Shown piece by piece: positions 26,462 through 35,660 of a stretch of DNA of 64,000 nucleotides. The notes below the pieces were generated by a model that worked only from the letters and a program-made list of their open reading frames with translations, ran no database searches and was not told the DNA's origin. The first letter of the stretch is position 1. Each line of letters begins with the position of its first letter. The stretch is from Pseudomarimonas salicorniae (GTDB taxonomy: Bacteria; Pseudomonadota; Gammaproteobacteria; Xanthomonadales; Xanthomonadaceae): assembly GCF_023156535.1 (NCBI RefSeq), contig NZ_JALNMH010000007.1:207351-271350 (forward strand). Direction: 5' to 3'. The position numbers and the translations under genes were made by a program.

Positions 26462-27466
26462 ATGAGCACACAGTGCAAAGCCCCCATCCTGGTCACCGGC
26501 GGCGCCGGCTACATCGGCAGCCACGTGGCGCTGCAGCTGCGGGAGGCCGGAGAGCGGGTCATCGTGCTGGACAACCTCAGCACCGGCTTCCGCGAGGCGG
26601 TCCTCGATGCCGAGCTGGTGGTCGGCGAGGCAGGCGACTTCGCCCTGGTCCACGGCCTGCTGGAGGCGCACGGCATCGACACAGTGCTGCACTTCGCCGC
26701 GCGCACCATCGTCCCCGAATCGGTGGCCGACCCGCTGCGCTACTACGGCAACAACACCTGCGCCACGCGCAACCTGCTGGCGGCCTGCGCCCGCGCCGGG
26801 GTGCAGCACTTCGTGTTCTCGTCGACGGCGGCGGTCTACGGCGTCCCCGAGGGCGGCCGCTGCCGCGAGGACTCGCCGAACGCGCCGATCAACCCCTATG
26901 GCACGTCCAAGCTGATGAGCGAGTGGATGCTGCGCGACCTCGCCGCCGCCAGCGAGCTGCGCTACGTCGCCCTTCGCTATTTCAACGTCGCCGGCTGTGA
27001 CCGCAAGGGCCGCATCGGCCAGAGCACCGAGAAGGCGACCCTGCTGGTCAAGGTGGCCGCCGAGGCGGCGCTCGGGCGCCGTCCCCGGCTGGCGATCTTC
27101 GGCACCGACTACCCGACGCCGGACGGCACCGGCGTGCGCGACTACATCCACGTCGAGGACCTCGCCCGCGCCCATCTCGACGCCCTGCGTCATCTGCGCG
27201 AGGGGGGCACTTCGCAGACGCTGAACGTGGGCTACGGCCACGGCTACAGCGTGCGCGAGGTGATCGACACCATGACCCGCGTCCACGGCGCACCGATCCC
27301 GACCGTCGAAGAGCCACGTCGAGCGGGCGATCCGCCGGTGCTGATCGCCGAGTGCGAGCGGGTCAAACAGGTGCTTGGCTGGACGCCCGAGCTCGACGAT
27401 CTCGAGATGATCTGCCGCACTTCGCTGGACTGGGAGCGCCGACTCACCGCCTCTCGCGGTCACTGA
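26462..27466 (+). CDS. galE: UDP-glucose 4-epimerase
   Basis: Interconverts UDP-glucose and UDP-galactose (or the N-acetyl forms) in the cytoplasm; 334 residues. The N-terminal NAD motif is VTGGAGYIGSHV, with DNLSTGFREAV following. The catalytic Ser/Tyr/Lys residues are in FSSTAAVYG and NPYGTSKLMSE, with the sugar-binding region ALRYFNVAG and GTDYPTPDGTGVRDYIH, a GalE hallmark. The start at 26462 leaves a 40-nt gap after the cupin gene. Part of the rightward EPS operon, where it would supply UDP-galactose or UDP-GalNAc. Confidence 0.93.
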   Translation: MSTQCKAPILVTGGAGYIGSHVALQLREAGERVIVLDNLSTGFREAVLDAELVVGEAGDFALVHGLLEAHGIDTVLHFAARTIVPESVADPLRYYGNNTCATRNLLAACARAGVQHFVFSSTAAVYGVPEGGRCREDSPNAPINPYGTSKLMSEWMLRDLAAASELRYVALRYFNVAGCDRKGRIGQSTEKATLLVKVAAEAALGRRPRLAIFGTDYPTPDGTGVRDYIHVEDLARAHLDALRHLREGGTSQTLNVGYGHGYSVREVIDTMTRVHGAPIPTVEEPRRAGDPPVLIAECERVKQVLGWTPELDDLEMICRTSLDWERRLTASRGH

Positions 27467-27468
27467 AC

Positions 27469-27831
27469 ATGCCATTCCCTCCCGACCAGCGCTCTGCGCT
27501 GGCGCGCGCCCTTCTATTCAGTGGGCTCGGCGTCGTTGCCCTGCTGCTGCCGCTGCCCCCGATGCCGGAATGGCAGAGCCTGATCAACCTGGCTCACGTG
27601 CCCCTGCTCGCCGTGCTCGCCTGGCTCTGGCTCGATGCCCTGGCCAGCCTCGGGGTGCCGCGGCTGCGCGCGATGATCGGCGTTCTGTTGCTCGGGGCGG
27701 CGGCCGGCGGCGCGATGGAACTGATGCAGTGGTTCATCCCCGGTCGCTGGCCCGATCCGAACGACTTCCTCCTCAATCTCGTCGGCCTGCTGCTGGGCCT
27801 CTTCGCGCACTGGCTGTACAGAAGAGACTGA
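27469..27831 (+). CDS. VanZ-like small membrane protein
   Basis: Integral membrane protein of 120 residues with about four hydrophobic helices (near 12-30, 38-55, 65-85 and 97-115) and the VanZ-family features LINLAHVPLLAVL and ELMQWFIPGRWPDPNDFLLN, where Glu and the PxDxxxN-like stretch are conserved. Starts 2 nt after galE and is the last gene of the rightward operon. VanZ-like proteins recur in polysaccharide and PEP-CTERM loci. The biochemical role is unknown. Confidence 0.78.
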   Translation: MPFPPDQRSALARALLFSGLGVVALLLPLPPMPEWQSLINLAHVPLLAVLAWLWLDALASLGVPRLRAMIGVLLLGAAAGGAMELMQWFIPGRWPDPNDFLLNLVGLLLGLFAHWLYRRD

Positions 27832-28410
27832 GACGCACGGGCGGGACCCGATCAGATTCGCCGGCCTCGCGGCGTGCCCGTCCCAGGCCCAACCCGAAAC
27901 CCAGCCGCCTGCCCCCTGCCACCCGCCGCGGGTTTGCCCAGCATCGCCAGAAAACGTGATCGCGCTCTGCCCACCGCGCCTCCCGGCGGCGGAGACACAG
28001 CTGCCGGCAGAAACCGGCCAGGAGTGAGCGTAGCGGAAGGTGAACTCCGGGCGCGAAGTTCGCATTCGCCCCGGCCCCGCTGTAGGAGCCAGCTTGCTGG
28101 CGATAGGCGCCCCGGATGGGACGATCGCCAGCAAGCTGGCTCCTACATTCGGGTGTTGTGGAAGGTCTTCTTCGCGCCCGAAGCTCGCATCGGCGACGGC
28201 TCACTCCGGGTCGACAACGGCCGATCAACGTTTCGCCGGAGTTTGTCAACGGCCGTGCCTGCCGCAGTTCGAAAGGAGGGCTTAGCTGCGTGCTCAGGCG
28301 CGCGAAGTCCAAGCAGCCGGCGGGGAAGGCGCACTTTCACCTCTCGGGAACACCGTTGCTCCGCCCGCGCACGTATCTTTACTGCCTGTCACCCGCCGTT
28401 CGAGCCCCGC
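27832..28410. other. Non-coding gap carrying a REP/MITE-like element
   Basis: This 579-nt stretch between the EPS operon and the DUF885 gene holds one full copy of the 133-bp palindromic element (28048-28180) flanked by degenerate GC-rich sequence. An AACGGCCG motif is repeated at about 28217 and 28249. The frame of the downstream gene stays open through much of it, but the residues are low-complexity and match no domain. No clear terminator or promoter was recognised. Confidence 0.6.
28048..28180 (+). repeat. 133-bp palindromic REP/MITE-like element, copy 1
   Basis: Terminal inverted repeats CGGGCGCGAA/TTCGCGCCCG enclose a perfect 24-bp inverted repeat (28081-28104 and 28124-28147) with a 19-nt spacer. 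Each 24-nt arm contains its own small hairpin, CCAGC-TT-GCTGG. The sequence from 28048 to 28179 is nearly identical (two differences noticed) to 42684-42815. Confidence 0.85.
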
Positions 28411-30222
28411 ATGCCCACTGCCATCTCCCGCGTCTGCCTGATGCTGATTGCCTGTCCACTCCTGCTCGCCGCCTGTGCCCCGCCGCCCGACCACCGCACC
28501 GCCGCCTCGTCGGTGGCCGCCGCGCCATCGGTCGCCCGGTTCTTCGCCGACTTCACCGATTCCTGGATGAAGCGGCAGCCGGAGCAGGCCACGCAGAGCG
28601 CCTACTTCGATGGCGAGGCGCAGGACGCCCTCGATGGCCAGCTGTCTCCGAACACCCGTGGCTTCCGGGAGGAGACCGTCGCCCTCGCCCGCGAGGGACT
28701 GGCGCAGCTGGCAGGCTTCGACCGGGCCGCGATGAGTGCGGCCGAGCGGCAGTCGGCCGAACTGATGGACTGGCAGCTGGAGGCTCTGGTCGCGCGCGAG
28801 CGCTTTGCCGACTACAGCTTTCCGCTGAACCAGTTCTCCGGGGCCAACGTGCGCCTGCCGAGTCTGCTGACCGTGGTCCATCCGCTTACCGAACCGGGCG
28901 ATGCCGAGCGCTACCTCGCTCGGCTCGAGCAGTTCGATCAGCGCATGGGGGAAGCGGTCGAGCGCTCGCTCGAGCAGGGGGCGGCAGGCATCCTGCCGCC
29001 GCGCTTCATCCTCGACGCGACCATTGCCCAGATGGAGCGGTTCGTCGACGGGCCGGCAGCGGAGAACCCCCTGGTGGCGACCTTCAGCCAGCGGCTCGGG
29101 CGCGTCGAAGGACTGGACGAGACAGCTCGCTTGGAGCTCGTGGCCCGCGCCGAGCAGCTGGTCACGGATGAGGTCTACCCGGCCTGGCGGCTCGCGATCG
29201 AGACGCTGCGCGGCCAGCGCGACTCGGCCACCGACGATGCCGGGCTGTGGCGCTTTCCCGAGGGCGAGGCGGCCTATGCCAATGCCCTGCACCAGTTCAC
29301 CACCACCCGTTTGAGCGCGCAGGAGATCCACGACATCGGCCTGCGCGAGGTGGCCCGGATCGAGGGCGAGATGGACGCCATCCTGCGCGGGCTTGGCCGC
29401 GAACGGGGCAGCGTCGCCGAGCGCGTCGCCCAGCTGCGCCGTGACCTGGGGTACAGCGACGATGCCTCTGGCCGGGCGGCGATCATGGCCGACATCGAGA
29501 CCATGATCCGCGACGCCGAACGGCGCGCCGACGCCCTGTTCGACATCCGCCCCGAGTCGGAGGTGATCGCCCAGCCCTACCCCGAGTTCCAGTGGGCCAG
29601 CGCCGCCGCCAGCTACACCGCACCACCGCTCGACCGCTCGCGACCCGGCATCTACCAGATGCCGCTGCGCGCCGAACGCCTGACCCGATTCGGGCTGCGC
29701 ACCCTGGTCTACCACGAGACCGTGCCCGGTCATCACTTCCAGGTCGCGCTGTCGGTGGAGAACGAGTCGTTGCCGCGCTTCAGGCAGGTGCGCGCCTTCG
29801 GCGGCATCTCCGCCTTCAGCGAGGGCTGGGCGCTGTACGCCGAACGCCTGGCGGTCGAGGAGGGCTGGTACGAGGGCGACCCCGAGGGCCTGCTTGGCCA
29901 GCTCGACGCCGAGCTGTTCCGCGCCCGCCGTCTGGTCGTCGACACCGGCCTGCATGCATTGCGCTGGACCCGCCAGCAGGCGATCGACTACGGCATCCCG
30001 TCCTCCGAGGTGGACCGCTATGTGGTGATCCCCGGCCAGGCCACCTCGTACAAGATCGGCCAGCTGGAGATCCTCCGCCTGCGCGATCGCGCCCGCGAGG
30101 CACTGGGCGAGCGCTTCGACCCGAAGGCCTTCCACAATCGCGTCCTGCTCACCGGCGTCGTCCCCATATCCATGCTCGAAGCCGAGGTCGAGGCACTGAT
30201 CGCCGAGGCCGGACAGCGCTAG
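28411..30222 (+). CDS. DUF885 family putative peptidase lipoprotein
   Basis: Probable outer-membrane or periplasmic lipoprotein of 603 residues. The ATG at 28411 gives a lipoprotein signal (LLLAAC, lipobox Cys22 followed by APPPD); a longer in-frame reading upstream runs through the REP element and lacks a signal. The zinc-peptidase-like motif HETVPGHH (435-442) is the hallmark of DUF885 (PF05960), a family distantly related to gluzincin peptidases. The downstream GGISAFSEGWALYAERL segment supplies the conserved Glu of the family. Substrate unknown. Monocistronic by appearance, with 45 nt before a convergent gene. Confidence 0.87.
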   Translation: MPTAISRVCLMLIACPLLLAACAPPPDHRTAASSVAAAPSVARFFADFTDSWMKRQPEQATQSAYFDGEAQDALDGQLSPNTRGFREETVALAREGLAQLAGFDRAAMSAAERQSAELMDWQLEALVARERFADYSFPLNQFSGANVRLPSLLTVVHPLTEPGDAERYLARLEQFDQRMGEAVERSLEQGAAGILPPRFILDATIAQMERFVDGPAAENPLVATFSQRLGRVEGLDETARLELVARAEQLVTDEVYPAWRLAIETLRGQRDSATDDAGLWRFPEGEAAYANALHQFTTTRLSAQEIHDIGLREVARIEGEMDAILRGLGRERGSVAERVAQLRRDLGYSDDASGRAAIMADIETMIRDAERRADALFDIRPESEVIAQPYPEFQWASAAASYTAPPLDRSRPGIYQMPLRAERLTRFGLRTLVYHETVPGHHFQVALSVENESLPRFRQVRAFGGISAFSEGWALYAERLAVEEGWYEGDPEGLLGQLDAELFRARRLVVDTGLHALRWTRQQAIDYGIPSSEVDRYVVIPGQATSYKIGQLEILRLRDRAREALGERFDPKAFHNRVLLTGVVPISMLEAEVEALIAEAGQR

Positions 30223-30267
30223 GGTTCGCGCGGACCCACCCGCCGCAGCCGCTGCGCCGGGTGGGCC

Positions 30268-30711
30268 TCAGCGCAGCTGCGAGGGATCGAAGCCGGCGGA
30301 CTCGAGCCAGTCGAGCGCGGCGTCGCGATCATTGAAGTAGCGTGCCACGCAGCTGTCCGGACCGGCTGCGTAGACCTGGTCGAACTGGCTTCGGGTGACG
30401 CCCTGGGCGACGGCATCGGGGGCATGGACGATAGCGATGAGACGCAGGCCCATCGCGACCCGCCAACGATGCAACTCGATCAGCGCCGGCAGCGAGCCCG
30501 GCGTGTACAGGGCCTCGCCGTGCAGGTCGACCAGCATTGCCCAGGGCTCGCCGTCGAACTGCGCTGCCATCACCGCGGGCCGGGTGTGCTCGCAGAAGAA
30601 CTGCGCCGCCTGCTCGTTCCAGGGGCCCGTGGCATCGATGTGGAGCAGCTGGCCACGCACGCGGATGTCGTAGAGCCCGTGCGCGCTGAACTGGGATTCC
30701 GGGCGGTTCAT
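30268..30711 (-). CDS. Small STAS/SpoIIAA-like protein of unknown function
   Basis: Cytoplasmic protein of 147 residues without signal or membrane segments. The alternation of strands and helices (IRVRGQLLHIDATGPWNEQ, then EPWAMLVDLHGEALYTPGS and GLRLIAIVHAPDAVAQGV) resembles the SpoIIAA/STAS-like fold found in many short proteobacterial proteins, but I cannot name a family. Convergent with the DUF885 gene and about 100 nt from the NYN gene upstream. Confidence 0.65.
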   Translation of the reverse strand: MNRPESQFSAHGLYDIRVRGQLLHIDATGPWNEQAAQFFCEHTRPAVMAAQFDGEPWAMLVDLHGEALYTPGSLPALIELHRWRVAMGLRLIAIVHAPDAVAQGVTRSQFDQVYAAGPDSCVARYFNDRDAALDWLESAGFDPSQLR

Positions 30712-30814
30712 GGCGCGGTTTCCAATGAGCGTTAGATCCTAGCACCGGCGACCGCCTTGCAGACTGCGAGCTCGCGCACGGATCGTTCTGGACGGCGCTC
30801 CGCACCGCGGCGGT

Positions 30815-31603
30815 TCAGCTCCGCAAGCGCACGTAGACCAGCTTGCTGCTGCCGCCGGCGAGCGGCTCGGCGCGCAGTTCGAACTCACCGGGATAGGCCG
30901 CGAACAGGTCGCTGAGCTTGCGGTGCCCGAACAGGCGCGGATCGAAGTCCGGACGCAGCGTGTTGAGGTAGGCGCCCACCGCAGCCAGTGCCACCCAGTC
31001 GCCGTCGCCATCCACCTCGTCCACCGCGGTTCGCAGCAGGACTGCCGGATCGACATCGCCCGGCTCGGCGGTCTTCGGCTCCGGGCGCGGCGGCTTGCCG
31101 CGGGCGACCGCGGCATCCTCCTCGCTGCGCGCCTCCTCGCCCGGACGGTCATCCGCCGGGGGCCGAAGCAGTTCGGTGTAGATGAACCGGTTGCAGGCGG
31201 CGACGAAGGGCTGCGGCGTCTTGCGCTCACCGAAGCCGTAAACCTGCAGCCCCTCCTCGCGGATGCGCACCGCGAGCCGGGTGAAGTCGCTGTCGCTGGA
31301 GACCAGACAGAAGCCGTCGAAACGCCGCGTGTAGAGCAGGTCCATGGCATCGATGATCAGGGCGCTGTCGGTGGCGTTCTTGCCCGAGGTGTAGGCGAAC
31401 TGCTGCACCGGCTGGATCGAATGGGCCAGCAGATGGCGCTTCCAGCCGCCGTGCGCGGTGCGCGTCCAGTCGCCATAGATGCGGCGCACCGTCGCCGCGC
31501 CCAGCCTCGCGACCTCCTGCAGCAGGCCCTCGATGATCGAGGGCTGGGCGTTGTCGGCATCAATCAGCACCGCAAGGCGCAGGGGCTCTCGGGATCCGGC
31601 CAT
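30815..31603 (-). CDS. NYN (PIN-like) domain protein with C-terminal OST-HTH/LOTUS domain
   Basis: Protein of 262 residues. The N-terminal NYN nuclease-like domain (about 8-150) keeps the acidic cluster AVLIDADNAQ (Asp15, Asp17), GKNATDSALIIDAMDLL and LVSSDSDFTRL, as in LabA/DUF88 and MARF1-like proteins that act on RNA. A charged linker (about 155-190) leads to an OST-HTH/LOTUS domain at the C-terminus (ALAAVGAYLNTLRPDFDPR, then FGHRKLSDLFAAYPGEFEL). The start is set at the ATG at 31603; a longer upstream frame would overlap trxC. Probably an RNA-processing or RNA-binding protein. Confidence 0.85.
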   Translation of the reverse strand: MAGSREPLRLAVLIDADNAQPSIIEGLLQEVARLGAATVRRIYGDWTRTAHGGWKRHLLAHSIQPVQQFAYTSGKNATDSALIIDAMDLLYTRRFDGFCLVSSDSDFTRLAVRIREEGLQVYGFGERKTPQPFVAACNRFIYTELLRPPADDRPGEEARSEEDAAVARGKPPRPEPKTAEPGDVDPAVLLRTAVDEVDGDGDWVALAAVGAYLNTLRPDFDPRLFGHRKLSDLFAAYPGEFELRAEPLAGGSSKLVYVRLRS

Positions 31604-31689
31604 CGGGGCGCTCCTGTGTCGGAAGCCAGCAGCCTCGCCGCTGAGCGGAACGCCGTCAATCCGACGCCGCCCAACAACGCCTCGGGTGT

Positions 31690-32148
31690 CTATCCCTCGC
31701 CCAGGTGCCTGATCAGGGCGTTCCGCGCGAACTGGATGATGGCCTGGGCCGGCATCGCGCCCGACTGACGGGCGATTTCCTCGCCGCGCTGCAGCAGCAC
31801 CAGGGTCGGGATGCTGCGGATGCCGAACTGCGCGCCGAGCTGGGGCTGGGCCTGGGTATCCACTTTGACCAGGTGCATCCAGGGCTCGAGCTGGGCGGCC
31901 GAGGCGGCGAAGGCCGGGGCCATCTGCAGGCAGGGCCCGCACCAGGGGGCCCAGAAATCGACCAGCAGCGGCAGGTCGGCCCGCAGGGCGTGGCTGTCGA
32001 AATGCTCGGCATCGAGCGCGAAGGGCACGGCGGCGAACAGCGGCTCGCGGCAGCGGCCGCAGTTCGGGCGCTCGTCGAGGCGCGATTGTGGCACGCGGTT
32101 GAGCACGTGGCAGGCGGGGCAGGCGATCTGCAGCAGGTCGTCGCTCAT
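31690..32148 (-). CDS. trxC: Thioredoxin 2
   Basis: Cytoplasmic thiol-disulfide oxidoreductase of 152 residues. The N-terminal zinc ribbon has two CxxC pairs (Cys10/Cys13 and Cys30/Cys33), the mark of TrxC, and the thioredoxin domain carries the active site WCGPC (69-73) and the cis-Pro loop IRSIPTLVLL. It reduces oxidised proteins during oxidative stress and is often controlled by OxyR in relatives; no OxyR site was identified here. It is followed leftward by the NYN gene and diverges from the photolyase fusion. Confidence 0.93.
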   Translation of the reverse strand: MSDDLLQIACPACHVLNRVPQSRLDERPNCGRCREPLFAAVPFALDAEHFDSHALRADLPLLVDFWAPWCGPCLQMAPAFAASAAQLEPWMHLVKVDTQAQPQLGAQFGIRSIPTLVLLQRGEEIARQSGAMPAQAIIQFARNALIRHLGEG

Positions 32149-32230
32149 CGGCGGGTACCGGGTGAAGGCAGGCGCCGAGTGTAGCCGCGGCGCGACCGCG
32201 GATTCACGGCCACCGGCCTAGCCTTGGGGG

Positions 32231-34615
32231 ATGAGCCATGCCCTTCCCGACTGCCTGCCCGAGGCGCTGCGCCAGCGCTGCCGCCTGCTCAATGACCGCG
32301 ACCTGGCCGCCGGAGGCGACTACGTGCTGCTCTGGGCCCACCATGCCCTGCGCGACCACGACAACCCGGCTCTGGATGCGGCCCTGCACCTCGGCGTCGC
32401 GCTCGATCGGCCGGTGCTGGTCTATCAGGGCCTTGGCGGCGGCCACCGCTTCGACGCCGACCGCCACCACGCCTTCATCCTGCAGGGCGCGCACGATTAC
32501 CAGCGAGCGCTGGCCGCGCGCGGCATCCGTCACCACACCAACGTACCCGGCCTGACGCCCGGCGCCGGGCTCGCCGACCTGCTGCCGCGCGCCGCCGCCC
32601 TGGTCTGCGAGGACTTCCCCGCGCCGCCCTTCCCGCGCTGGACGCGTCGCTGGGCGGAACGGTGCGATGTGCTGTGCCTGGCGGTCGACGCCGCCTGCAT
32701 CGTGCCGATGGCCGCCACGGGAACGCGCTTCGACCGCGCCTTCGCCTATCGCGAGGCGATGCAGGCGCGCTTCCAGGCCGAGCTGGATGCCGGCCCCGCA
32801 CCGCCGCCTGCGGCCAGGCCCTGGAAGCCGGGCACGGACGGCCCGACCGGCGGCCTCGACTGGGACGGCTTCGATCTCGCGACGGCGCTGGCCCACTGCG
32901 CCATCGACCACACCGTGCCACCGGTGGCGGATACGCCGGGAGGCAGCGCCTCCGGCTATGCCCGCTGGGCGGAATTCCGCGGCGAAGGGCTGCGCCGCTA
33001 CCACCAGCTGCGCAACGACGCTGCGGTCGAACCGCCGCTCGGCGTGTCGCGGATGTCGCCCTACCTGCACTACGGCATGGTCAGCCCCTGGCGGCTGGCC
33101 CGCGAGGCGCGCGAACAGGGTGGCCCCGGGGCGAAGAAGTTCATCGACGAGCTCTGGGTATGGCGCGAGCTGGCCTGGCAGTGGTGCTGGCATACGCCCG
33201 ATGTCGAGGCCGAATCCGCGCTGCCGGGCTGGGCGCGGGAAACCCTGGCCGAGCATGCGGCCGACCCGCGGCCGGACTACACCGACGAGTCACTGCATCG
33301 CGGCCGCAGCGGCGAACGCCTGTGGGACCTTGCGCAGCGCTCCCTGCTGCGTCACGGCGAGCTGCACAACAACCTGCGCATGACCTGGGGCAAGGCGCTG
33401 GTCGGCTGGTCGCACGACGCCGGCGAGGCCATGCGCCGGCTTCGCGATCTTAACCACCGGTTCGCGCTGGACGGCAACGACCCGGCCTCGTATGGCGGGC
33501 TGTGGTGGTGTCTGGGCCTGTTCGACCGGCCGTTCACGCCGGCCCAACCGGTGCTGGGCACGCTGCGTGGGCGCTCGATCCGGGGCCACGAGCGGCGCCT
33601 GGATGTCGCGCGCTACGCAGCCCGCGTCGGGCGCGCAAGCCGGTCACTGCCGCGGGTCGCCGTTCTCGGCGCCGGACTTGCCGGCGCGGCCGCGGCCCAG
33701 GCGCTCGTCGACCAAGGGTACGCGGTGCAGGTGGTCGACAAGTCGCGCGGCAGCGGCGGCCGGCTCAGCACCCGGCGCAGCGAGGTCGGCCCCTTCGACC
33801 ACGGGGCGCAGTTTCTGCGCGCCCACGATCTGCGCTTTCAGGCCCAGGTCGCCCGCTGGCTGCAGGCCGGGCTGCTGCAGTCGTGGACGCCTCGCGCTGT
33901 CAATGGCGAAGCGCTGAAGGGAGCACTGGTCGCGGTTCCCGGTATGAGCGAGCTGGTCAAGCCGCTGCTCGATGGCGCCGACCTGCAGCTTGGCCGGGCG
34001 GTGACCCGGTTGCAGCGCGAGGGTGGCATCTGGCGGCTGCTCGATGCCGAGGGCGCAACGCTGGCCGAGGCCGAACAGCTGATCGTCACCGCCCCGGCGC
34101 CGCAGGCCGAGGCGCTGCTGGGCGGGGCCGCGCCGAGCCTGGCGGGGCGCCTGCGCGAGGCACGCTATGCGCCCTGCTGGGCGTCGATGGTCGAGATCGA
34201 AGGCGAAGCCGAGGTCGACCTGCTGCGCGAGCGCGGGCCGATCGCCTGGGCCACGGCGGACGCCAGCCGGCCGGGGCGACCCGACGGTGGACGGTGGCTC
34301 ATCCACGCCACGCCGGCGTGGAGCCGGAAGCGGCTGGAGTCACCCGCAGAAGATGTCGGCGAGGCGCTGGCCTCGGCCCTGTCCGAAGCGCTTCAGCGGC
34401 CGGCGCGCCTGGTCGCCGCCCACCGCTGGCGCTACGCCCTGGTCGAACAGCCGCTGGGCGTCGACTTCCTTGCCGAACGCGAACTCGGCCTGCGGGTGGC
34501 CGGTGACCATTGCCTCGGCGGCCGGCTGGAGGCCGCCTGGCTGAGCGGCTGCGCCGCCGCCGGCGACCTGATGCGCGAGGTGGCGCTGCCCACCCAGGTA
34601 GAAGGCACCGGCTGA
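32231..34615 (+). CDS. Photolyase/cryptochrome fused to renalase-like FAD oxidoreductase
   Basis: Two-enzyme fusion of 794 residues. Residues about 25-440 form a DNA photolyase/cryptochrome: an alpha/beta antenna domain, then an FAD domain with RMSPYLHYGMVSP (274-286), KFIDELWVWRELAWQ (303-317), RHGELHNNLRMTWGK (374-388) and GNDPASYGGLWWCLG (415-429), closest to class II CPD photolyases. From about residue 474 a second flavoprotein begins with the dinucleotide motif VAVLGAGLAGAAAAQAL, then SRGSGGRLSTRR and FDHGAQFLRA, as in renalase-like NAD/FAD oxidoreductases (COG3380). The two genes are often neighbours in bacteria; here they are one chain with no internal stop. Function: light-driven repair of pyrimidine dimers plus an oxidoreductase of unknown substrate, perhaps supplying reduced flavin. 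Confidence 0.85.
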   Translation: MSHALPDCLPEALRQRCRLLNDRDLAAGGDYVLLWAHHALRDHDNPALDAALHLGVALDRPVLVYQGLGGGHRFDADRHHAFILQGAHDYQRALAARGIRHHTNVPGLTPGAGLADLLPRAAALVCEDFPAPPFPRWTRRWAERCDVLCLAVDAACIVPMAATGTRFDRAFAYREAMQARFQAELDAGPAPPPAARPWKPGTDGPTGGLDWDGFDLATALAHCAIDHTVPPVADTPGGSASGYARWAEFRGEGLRRYHQLRNDAAVEPPLGVSRMSPYLHYGMVSPWRLAREAREQGGPGAKKFIDELWVWRELAWQWCWHTPDVEAESALPGWARETLAEHAADPRPDYTDESLHRGRSGERLWDLAQRSLLRHGELHNNLRMTWGKALVGWSHDAGEAMRRLRDLNHRFALDGNDPASYGGLWWCLGLFDRPFTPAQPVLGTLRGRSIRGHERRLDVARYAARVGRASRSLPRVAVLGAGLAGAAAAQALVDQGYAVQVVDKSRGSGGRLSTRRSEVGPFDHGAQFLRAHDLRFQAQVARWLQAGLLQSWTPRAVNGEALKGALVAVPGMSELVKPLLDGADLQLGRAVTRLQREGGIWRLLDAEGATLAEAEQLIVTAPAPQAEALLGGAAPSLAGRLREARYAPCWASMVEIEGEAEVDLLRERGPIAWATADASRPGRPDGGRWLIHATPAWSRKRLESPAEDVGEALASALSEALQRPARLVAAHRWRYALVEQPLGVDFLAERELGLRVAGDHCLGGRLEAAWLSGCAAAGDLMREVALPTQVEGTG

Positions 34616-34670
34616 GCGACGGATCAGGCGGCGCCCCGGCAGTCCCCGCCCAGGGCAGGCGGCCGGGGTC

Positions 34671-35618
34671 TCAGTGGCAGTGGTCGTCGAGCACGTCGTC
34701 AGCGGCGCGGGCCAGCTGACGGTACTGCGGCGACTCCGGCTGCAGGGTGGCGTGGCCGATGCCGAACTCGTCGCGCAGCCGGCGCTGGGCGGCCATCAGG
34801 GTGGCGGGCCAGTTCTGGTCGCTGTCGACCGAGAGGTGGGCGGACAGCAGCAGACGGTCGCCGGCCAGGGTCCAGACGTGCAGGTCATGCACTGCAACCA
34901 CCCCCTCCACCGCGCCCAGCCGGCGGCGCACGGCGTCCAGATCGGTGCCGGGGGGCGTGGCTTCCATCAGCACCCGGATCACGTCGCGCAGCAGGCGCCC
35001 GGCCGAAACCAGGATCAGGCCGCAGATCAGCAGGGTGAGCAGCGGATCGATCGGAGTCCAGCCGGTCAGCCAGACCACGAGGCCGGCGATCAGGGCGGCG
35101 ACCGAACCGAGCAGGTCGCCGATGACGTGAAGCACGGCGCCGCGCATGTTCAGCGCGTGGCTGTGCGTGCCGTGCAGCTGCCACAACACCAGCAGGTTCA
35201 CCCCCAGGCCGATCGCTGCGATCAGCATGACCACGCCGCCCTGCACCGGCACCGGCTGCTGCAGCCGGCCGATGGCGGCCAGACCCAGCGCCACCACCAG
35301 GATCAGCATGAACACGGCATTGAGCAGGGCCGCCAGCACCTCGGCCCGGCGCCATCCGTAGCTCATTTCCGGGCTGGGCGGCCGCTGGGCCAGCCGCGCG
35401 GCGAGGAAGGACAGCGCCAGCGCCACCGTGTCGGTGACCATGTGGCCGGCATCGCCGAGCAGGGCCAGCGACCCCGCCCACCAGCCACCGACTGCTTCCA
35501 CCCCGGCGAAACCAAGCGTGATCGCGATGGCCCACCCCAGCGCCTTCGCCCTGCCCTCGGCGTCGGATGACGTGTGCGAGTGGTCGTGGTGGCCGTGCTC
35601 GTGGCCGTGCGCGCTCAT
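34671..35618 (-). CDS. Cation diffusion facilitator (zinc-type efflux transporter)
   Basis: Inner-membrane antiporter of 315 residues exporting Zn2+ or similar divalent metals. The N-terminus is His-rich (MSAHGHEHGHHDHSH), six membrane helices follow, and helices II and V hold the metal-site residues (LLGDAGHMVTDTVAL and the ALNMRGAVLHVIGDLLGS region). A cytoplasmic C-terminal domain (about 220-315) includes VHDLHVWTLAGDR, as in CzcD/ZitB. The start is chosen at the ATG beginning the His-rich tail; ten extra residues would be possible upstream. Stands alone, divergent from nothing obvious. Zinc preference is inferred from the His tail. Confidence 0.9.
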   Translation of the reverse strand: MSAHGHEHGHHDHSHTSSDAEGRAKALGWAIAITLGFAGVEAVGGWWAGSLALLGDAGHMVTDTVALALSFLAARLAQRPPSPEMSYGWRRAEVLAALLNAVFMLILVVALGLAAIGRLQQPVPVQGGVVMLIAAIGLGVNLLVLWQLHGTHSHALNMRGAVLHVIGDLLGSVAALIAGLVVWLTGWTPIDPLLTLLICGLILVSAGRLLRDVIRVLMEATPPGTDLDAVRRRLGAVEGVVAVHDLHVWTLAGDRLLLSAHLSVDSDQNWPATLMAAQRRLRDEFGIGHATLQPESPQYRQLARAADDVLDDHCH

Positions 35619-35660
35619 TGGCGAAGCATACCCAAGCTGCGTCGCCAAAGACCGCTCCGC

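Noticed and set aside
28048..28180. Inverted repeats read as a CRISPR repeat
   Set aside because: Only three widely separated copies, each a nested palindrome, no regular spacer array and no cas genes.
27874..28410. Upstream in-frame extension of the DUF885 gene
   Set aside because: It translates a palindromic repeat element and would bury the lipoprotein signal peptide that begins at 28411.
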